From positions 9,362,001-9,426,000 of the forward strand of contig NC_092329.1 in assembly GCF_036785885.1 (NCBI RefSeq): a DNA stretch of 64,000 nt, given 5' to 3'. The position numbers were made by a program, and so were the translations under genes. Positions within the stretch are counted from its first letter, which is position 1, and the number at the start of each line of letters is the position of its first letter. Source of the DNA: Coffea arabica. Lineage: Eukaryota; Streptophyta; Magnoliopsida; Gentianales; Rubiaceae. The notes below the pieces were generated by a model that saw only the letters and a program-made list of their open reading frames with translations, searched no databases and was not told the origin of the DNA. Below are positions 58,253-64,000 of the stretch, in pieces.

Positions 58253-59077
58253 TATTTGAAACATTAGGGGATGAAAATATCTAAAATATAGGGATAAAGA
58301 TACACAATAATAATAGATGCTTGGAATAGTTTTCTTTTTTTTTTTTCAAGGAAAGATGCTTGGAAAAGTTAGTAACTAATTAAGAATGGTTCATAACTTT
58401 CAAAATTACTAAGATTCTTATTTTCATTTTACGAAATAGACGTAAGACACAGAATCTTTGCTCTTTCTGTCATGCCTTGGTGATTTATGGTTAGGAATAA
58501 ACGTACTCATTTTTCTCAACATTAGTTGGTTAATCCAGATATTTCTAGTCGGCTACGAGAAAAAAAAATTGCAACATATAACTTAGAGAATGAAATTAAG
58601 AACTCAATACTGCAACATGACATAACAACTTCTGCAGTTTAAATTGAGACTCATCCATTCAAGCAATGTTTGCAAAATGAAGCCGAATTTTTTTTTTTTT
58701 AAAAAGGCTGTGTTTTGAATTTAATATAGAAAAATGTCAAATTAATTTTTCAACACAGAAATGATATCAATCGAGATCCTCTATTCCACTATCCGGTGCC
58801 AAATCCAGTGTTAGTCTCATTTTATCACATGAGGGAAAAAAAAACTTAAATAAATAGCACATGATAACTTAAATAATAGGGCATTCGGTATAAATATAGA
58901 AGTTGACACAAAGTTGTCACTGAAAAATGGCACTAAAGATCTCATGTGAAACGACATTGGAAGATGGGTTTTTTTATCTTGATTTACTATACTTGGGTGG
59001 GAACTTTGGCTTTTTGAACTTTCAAGTAATATTCTCCTCATAAGCCATGTATAGGTTTTGGTTCATTCTAGCACACA
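58253..59077. other. Intergenic, no gene
   Basis: AT-rich. The minus-strand frame 58817-59041 is unrecognised. Confidence 0.45.
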
Positions 59078-59086
59078 AATTTATGT

Positions 59087-59479
59087 CGCAACAGATCTTC
59101 TGTCCCACACCCTGTGCCATTCTCTGTCCTACTTTTTATTATATTGCCATTTCTCCTTCATAAATATCATGTTTTAGTTCTTTTTTGTTTTCTTAAAATT
59201 CAATAACTACAAATTCAGTAAAAAATAAATACAACAGTTTCAAAAAATCAATATATAATAGAAAATTAAAAAATACAGCAGAAAATTCATAAAAAATCTC
59301 ATTTTTTATGCATTTTGATTTTTTGAGTTTGTTAAATTTTGTGTATTACTAAATTAATAGTTATTGGATCTTAAAGAAACAAAAAGGAACTAAACATGAT
59401 GTTTATGAAGGAGAAATGACAATATAATAAAAAGTGGGACAGAGAATGGCACAGGGTGTGGGACAGAAGATCCGTTGCG
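59087..59479. mobile_element. Mutator-type MITE, copy 2, with 9-bp target duplication
   Basis: Ends CGCAACAGATCTTCTGTCCC and GGGACAGAAGATCCGTTGCG. The flanks AATTTATGT (59078-59086) and AATTTATAT (59480-59488) are a 9-bp duplication with one change. It is 393 bp, one base shorter than copy 1 at 23953, with the same long inverted arms and a diverged centre. No coding capacity. Confidence 0.88.
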
Positions 59480-59488
59480 AATTTATAT

Positions 59489-60403
59489 GCCCCCTTTCTT
59501 TTATTCTGAACCTTTTTTCGCTTTAGCCCTTGGGCTACTAGTGATCTACCCCTGTCTAGAATATGTCCATGCATGAAGATACCGTTTCACCTCTGCGTCT
59601 GCGTGGAGTAAACATCCGTAATGCTTCAGAGTTCAGACAATAAAAGAGGAAGGAAACAGATAATTCTAGCAGCAACACAATCCTAGGAAAGATATGTGAT
59701 TATCAAGCAGGTGGAAGTTCCAAAAATTAGAGGTCTGGATTTAATTCCTCCCTTTCTCTCGCCGTTTCCTAATATACCATGCTAAATATATGTGTATGTG
59801 ATTATCAAGTAATAATATCAATTCTGGCTGTTGTCCATATTTCTTCTAGACTCTCCAAGTTTGGTAAAAGTACATATTACACACCTTGTGAATAAGAGAA
59901 TGCAAATAATTAGTTAGATCAAAATCTCAGAAGACAAATACGATCCCAAATCTCTTAATAATAAACAGTTCATCAGAAGCAAACAGTGATATGAAAGTGG
60001 TGTAGTGATTGTTTAGCAAAGCAAAATATAAGAAGGATTATTGGGACACTAAAAAAAAAAAAAATTCAAAGGCAAAACAAATAAGGACACAACGCAATCC
60101 CATGAATTTTCTCCAGGAATTCATCTCCCGAGGGGCTAGGGGAGCAAGAAAAAGATAGGCCTACAGAATGCATCTGAGTTGAATTGAAAGCATTAGTTAG
60201 AATCGTACCCTTCCAAAACCAGATTCCATCATGCAAGCGGACGTAAACTCAATTCTAACGATTACTCAGTGGTTCCTCTGGTCTGGGAACTCGGAAGGAA
60301 TATTATGGCTCACATAAAATATTCACGGTCTACTTTACTTGTTCACTTGTCCTGGCTTGGCATATGGTCAACAGAACAGTCATTTGAAAATATATAACAC
60401 ATC
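59489..60403. other. Intergenic, no gene
   Basis: No coding sequence recognised. A-run near 60051-60064. Confidence 0.45.
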
Positions 60404-60854
60404 ATCGGCTGGGAACGCCCTCCGTTGGGTTGGATTAAAATTAATGTGGATGGTACTTCTGCAGACAATTCAGGAAGAGCAAGAGGAGGAGGGATAATTA
60501 GAGATGATAAAGGTGTATGGTTACGAGGGTTCTGCATCAATCTAAGTTTGGCCAACAACATATCGACTGAGTTATGGGCTATTGCCCAAGGTTTAAAACT
60601 GGCCTGGTGGATGGAGTTAAAGACGGTCGTGTCAGAGACGAGGCAGACTCCAAAACAGGTCTACAGCTGATTAAGAGCAGTCCATGAGATAGTTCGCATC
60701 ATAACATCATCAAACAAATCAAGGAGTGGATGAGGAAATCATGGGAATGCAAGCTTTCGTACGTATGGAGAGAGGGGAGCAATGCCTCGATGTTTTGGCA
60801 AAACAAAGTTTGATTCTACAGCCAGGATTGCATTGGCTACATGAGCCTCCATAG
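60404..60854 (+). pseudogene. RNase H-like fragment of LINE/non-LTR type, frameshifted
   Basis: RNase H domains of this type (RVT_3) occur at the end of plant LINE polyproteins and in copies embedded in host DNA. The order is G-W-E-R-P, then WIKINVDGTSADNSGRARGG with the first catalytic Asp, then a LANNISTELWAIAQGLKLAW block with the catalytic Glu. The continuing homology moves to another frame (E-A-D-S-K-T-G-L-Q-L-I-K-S, near 60640) and shifts again before D-V-L-A-K-Q-S-L, ending H-E-P-P-stop at 60854. At least two frameshifts break it. No reverse transcriptase is found upstream, so it is a dead fragment. Confidence 0.8.
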
Positions 60855-62510
60855 ATGCTAAAGCACCTTACGTTTCGACTAAATTGAAAATTGAACAAAA
60901 AAACATTTTATGCATAACAGGGGGCAATATTGATATTTCATGTACAGCTATTAGACTAGATGCTTTTCGTTCAATTTTCAATTTAATTGAAATCACAGTG
61001 AGTTATAGTGTAAGTTTTTAAATCAGATGGAGTTAAATTGAACATTCGACAAATCACAAATTTTTTTGGCATTTTATCCAAAAACGAAAAGATACAATAC
61101 TTCACTTCCAATGTATCCACCTTCAATCTTTTTGTGTGTCTAAAGCCCAAGGTTACGTATTCAATATCAAAGGAACTTCTGCAAATGTTTGAGATTAAGT
61201 TGTTTGTATCTTAATGAATCGACCATAACAAATTCCTTCTTAAGATAAGGGGGAAAAATTGACCTCTATGGCCAAAAGAGAAGTTATATTTTACACCATT
61301 GACGCAAACATATTCGAAATATAACTTTTACCAGCATCATCACTTGTAGCTCAACATATTCTGACTCACTACAGTTGATAGGATGCAATTCTTCTTCGTT
61401 TTGAACGATAGATTTGTTCTAAGTAAATTCTAAAGGTTTCATCTACTTTTTAAAAGTAATCTTTACTCAATTAGCATTCGTGAACTTCAAATCTATTGTC
61501 ATGCACAGACAATATGCATAATTTATGAGAGCCTATAAATTGAAGAATTATACAATAGAGTCTAGATCATAAACTTAAAGTTTAGGGGCAGAGACGGATT
61601 CTGTTTAGCAGTTCTGGGACTTACAAATAGCTAAAAGAAATGTATAGGATTAATTACTATTTTTGAGAGAATAAGAATGACCTAGTATTTTGTCTGCTTG
61701 TAAACTTGCCAACTTGAGTACAAACAAGGTGAATGGAAACCCACCAAAAAAACAAAAAAAAAAGGTGAATAGAAACCAGAGAAGGTAGGGGGTGGAATTA
61801 TGTATACTTGAGGGTGGCAATTATTCCCCTCGAATTTTAAAAAATTACATAATAGGCTTGAAATTTAACAATTTTTTTTTGTTTTGCACCTTATTTGCTT
61901 CACCATAATATTGTAAAATTTCCTTCCTTAACTAAATTGCCCCATTTAAATTTTAAAAAGTTTACTTCTCTATCTATGTTTCCTTTATAAATTTCATAAA
62001 ATTCTATCCATATAAAATTTCACAATTATATTGCATACATTCTAAACCAAACATAAACGTCGCTTCCTGAAGAAAAAAAATTCTACATTTTCAACTTAAT
62101 TAAACAATACTATGATCATCGTAATACATCCAAATTAGTAGTTGAAGCATAAGGTTATATATATATGTTGTAAACAGAATTGATAATATGTTTTCACTTT
62201 GCTAGAAAGTATCTTCAATCTGACCGTTCCCCCTGCCACTGAATAAGTCGCTAAATAATAGATTTTGATCTCCTCATGGCTGTCAACAATCTAGTGGTTG
62301 GCTCAGTGTGTCCATCATATCAGATACCCTGGTCAAATCAATTTGTTGGTTCACCTTTTTAAAGTATAACAATCACTTATACAGTATAGTCGACAAAAGT
62401 CAATGTTTTGAATTTGAACCATTAATTGAACCGATAAAATAATCGGATCGAGGTTCAATCGATCAGATTGGTTCAACTCCGATTTGATGATACTTTATAT
62501 ACATACATAC

Positions 62511-62543
<33 letters not shown>

Positions 62544-63829
62544 TTTGTGCACAGAAGACTGATATCCCCTGGACTAATTTAAGACATCATTTAATAAAAA
62601 GTTAAATATTTTTAAACACAAATAAATTTTTAAAATTATAAATTAAAACAAATAAATTCATCTCAATTGTACCTACTTGGTAAAAATCTTAAATCGCACA
62701 CAAACCACAACCATATTCTAAAATTAAACAAAATGCATTATAACTTTTGAAATTAAACAAAATCTAATAGAACTACAAAAGAAACGGCGATCTTTGAGTT
62801 TGAGGGTGAAAAATATAGAGAGTTTGGTTACTCTTTTAGAAATTAGAATTGGGAACAAAAGATTCTATTGATAAGTTTTATTATGTTAAAAACTTTAGGT
62901 TCAATTTAAAAAAAAAAAGATGGGAAAAATGAAAAAATCACGGTTCATGGTTCAATCCGGGTTAAACAGTCTGACTGGTTTTTTGCGCCTTTTTAAGCAT
63001 CAAATATACACTTCCTCGTACTTCTTGCGCCTTTTTACGTAGTGGCTGGAAATTCATGGATAGATGCCGCAGAAATGTCGTTTTTATATCGAAGTTATAA
63101 TATTATCCTTTCTACAGCAAACATAATCACTGAAATGAAGCACTTTCTTGATAAGCGAAAGCAGCGAAAGGTACTTCTGAAACTATATGGAGATTGGAGA
63201 ACCCCCAGACGAACAAAGCTACAGTTGCATTGCGTAGGAAAAACAGATGGGATGCTTTGATGATATTTATTGCAGACAAAAGGGAAACAAAGCTCTGAGG
63301 AAGAAGCGATTGAAAAGAGAAAAAGCATTCTTCCGTGATAGGTCCAAAATACATATTTTTGGAGCTAAAATTTCGTCGGTCCATAGAAGATTAATAGTCA
63401 CTGAAAAATGTTTGGGATTTTACACTGGAAGTTCACTAATTGATACTCTGCAGTTCCAAACTTGAGAAGGGAATTTTGATGCCCTGGACCAATCTCCACC
63501 TGATCAGCACTATCATTGACAATATGGTCCACTTCTTTATATTTATTAGCTTGCTTTACAGTACGAAAGTTGGAGTGAAAAATGCCTAGAGATTAATTAA
63601 TTTTGGACACTTTTCGTTTTCCTTTTTTTCTTTTTCCACTTTTAGGTATAAAACACTTATAGGATGTCCACTTCTTAAAACTCATCAACTAACGAAAACC
63701 AAAATGACTAGAGAAAAAAAAAAGAAAATTCTTGGAAACAGAAAAAGTTAAGATTCTTATCATCAAGAAGAATACCATGTATCCAAGAAATAATAATGAT
63801 TGGCCAAGCATAGATACCTCTTGCCAATT
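60855..63829. other. Intergenic, no recognised gene
   Basis: TA/CA microsatellite at 62500-62545. Repeat-like GGTTCAA phrases lie at 62440-62480 and 62945-62990. Frames at 63042-63260 and 63247-63465 (+) overlap opposite-strand frames and match nothing I know. Confidence 0.45.
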
Positions 63830-63835
63830 TTGAAA

Positions 63836-63848
63836 TATATATAAATAG
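63836..63848 (+). promoter_or_regulatory. TATA box candidate for a gene running off the right edge
   Basis: TATATATAAATAG is followed by an ATG at 63867 whose frame stays open for 44 codons to the window end. A CCAAT-like box lies about 12 bases before it (63822-63828). The ATG is very near the predicted start of transcription, so the true start codon may lie further right. Product unknown. Confidence 0.35.
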
Positions 63849-64000
63849 CGAAAGCCCGTGAACAATATGTGCACAACTAATACTTCTCCACTTCCCTCCC
63901 TCAAAGCATTGGCACCTTGGAGGAGAGAATTTGCTCCCATTTGCCGGGGGAGTCCAAGAGGGTCCGTTGTTGAGGTGGTTTCAACAGTGACGATGTATAG

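Overview
This window is nuclear DNA from a eudicot plant. It is AT-rich, has split genes with GT/AG introns, and carries plant-specific gene families, several classes of small transposons and a large nested Ty3/Gypsy retrotransposon. The species cannot be fixed from the sequence alone. Host coding content is low: two apparently intact genes, one broken gene and a possible promoter at the right edge.

Left third (1-25 kb). A glyoxal-oxidase-like gene (527-1443, +) is broken by a small frameshifting deletion and loses its C-terminal half. A two-exon gene on the minus strand (7545 to 3785, 2.75 kb intron) encodes a 336-residue single-membrane-span protein. It resembles the plant ATG8-interacting/DUF6821 type and has an AIM-like W-E-V-L near its N-terminus. 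A five-exon minus-strand gene (22951 to 20553) encodes a 438-residue PP2C phosphatase with a MAP-kinase docking-like motif, probably clade B/AP2C-like. Between them lie small transposons: a Stowaway MITE, a tRNA-type SINE, TIR elements, a Copia LTR remnant and a 394-bp Mutator-type MITE with a perfect 9-bp target duplication.

Middle (25-53 kb). Retroposons with poly(A) tails and target duplications occur at 29.7, 31.3-31.7 and 32.9-33.3 kb. The 31.3 kb one is a dimer whose units carry a plant snRNA-type promoter motif (USE plus TATA). Then comes a 19.4-kb Athila-like Ty3/Gypsy element (33426-52795, minus strand, target duplication GTCCG). Its LTRs are almost identical, its primer-binding site matches tRNA-Asp and its single gag-pol frame of 1791 codons is uninterrupted. 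Inserted in its 3' non-coding region, in the opposite orientation, is a second family arranged LTR-INT-LTR-INT-LTR (36126-45744, target duplication AGTCA). Each internal part of that family encodes only a truncated gag, so it is a non-autonomous (TR-GAG-like) element in a tandem array. The two families share a hairpin before the polypurine tract and a repeated non-coding motif in the 3' region.

Right part (53-64 kb). There is a SINE inserted at the edge of another SINE-like copy (54.2-54.6 kb), a Stowaway-like MITE, a 537-bp TIR element, a second copy of the 394-bp Mutator-type MITE (9-bp target duplication), a frameshifted RNase H fragment of LINE type, and a possible TATA promoter with an open frame running off the window end. 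No tRNA, rRNA or CRISPR was found.

The host genes do not look functionally linked. The main interest is the transposon biology: nested and tandem LTR structures, conserved non-coding RNA-like motifs shared by two element families, and the dimeric retroposon with an internal snRNA-type promoter.
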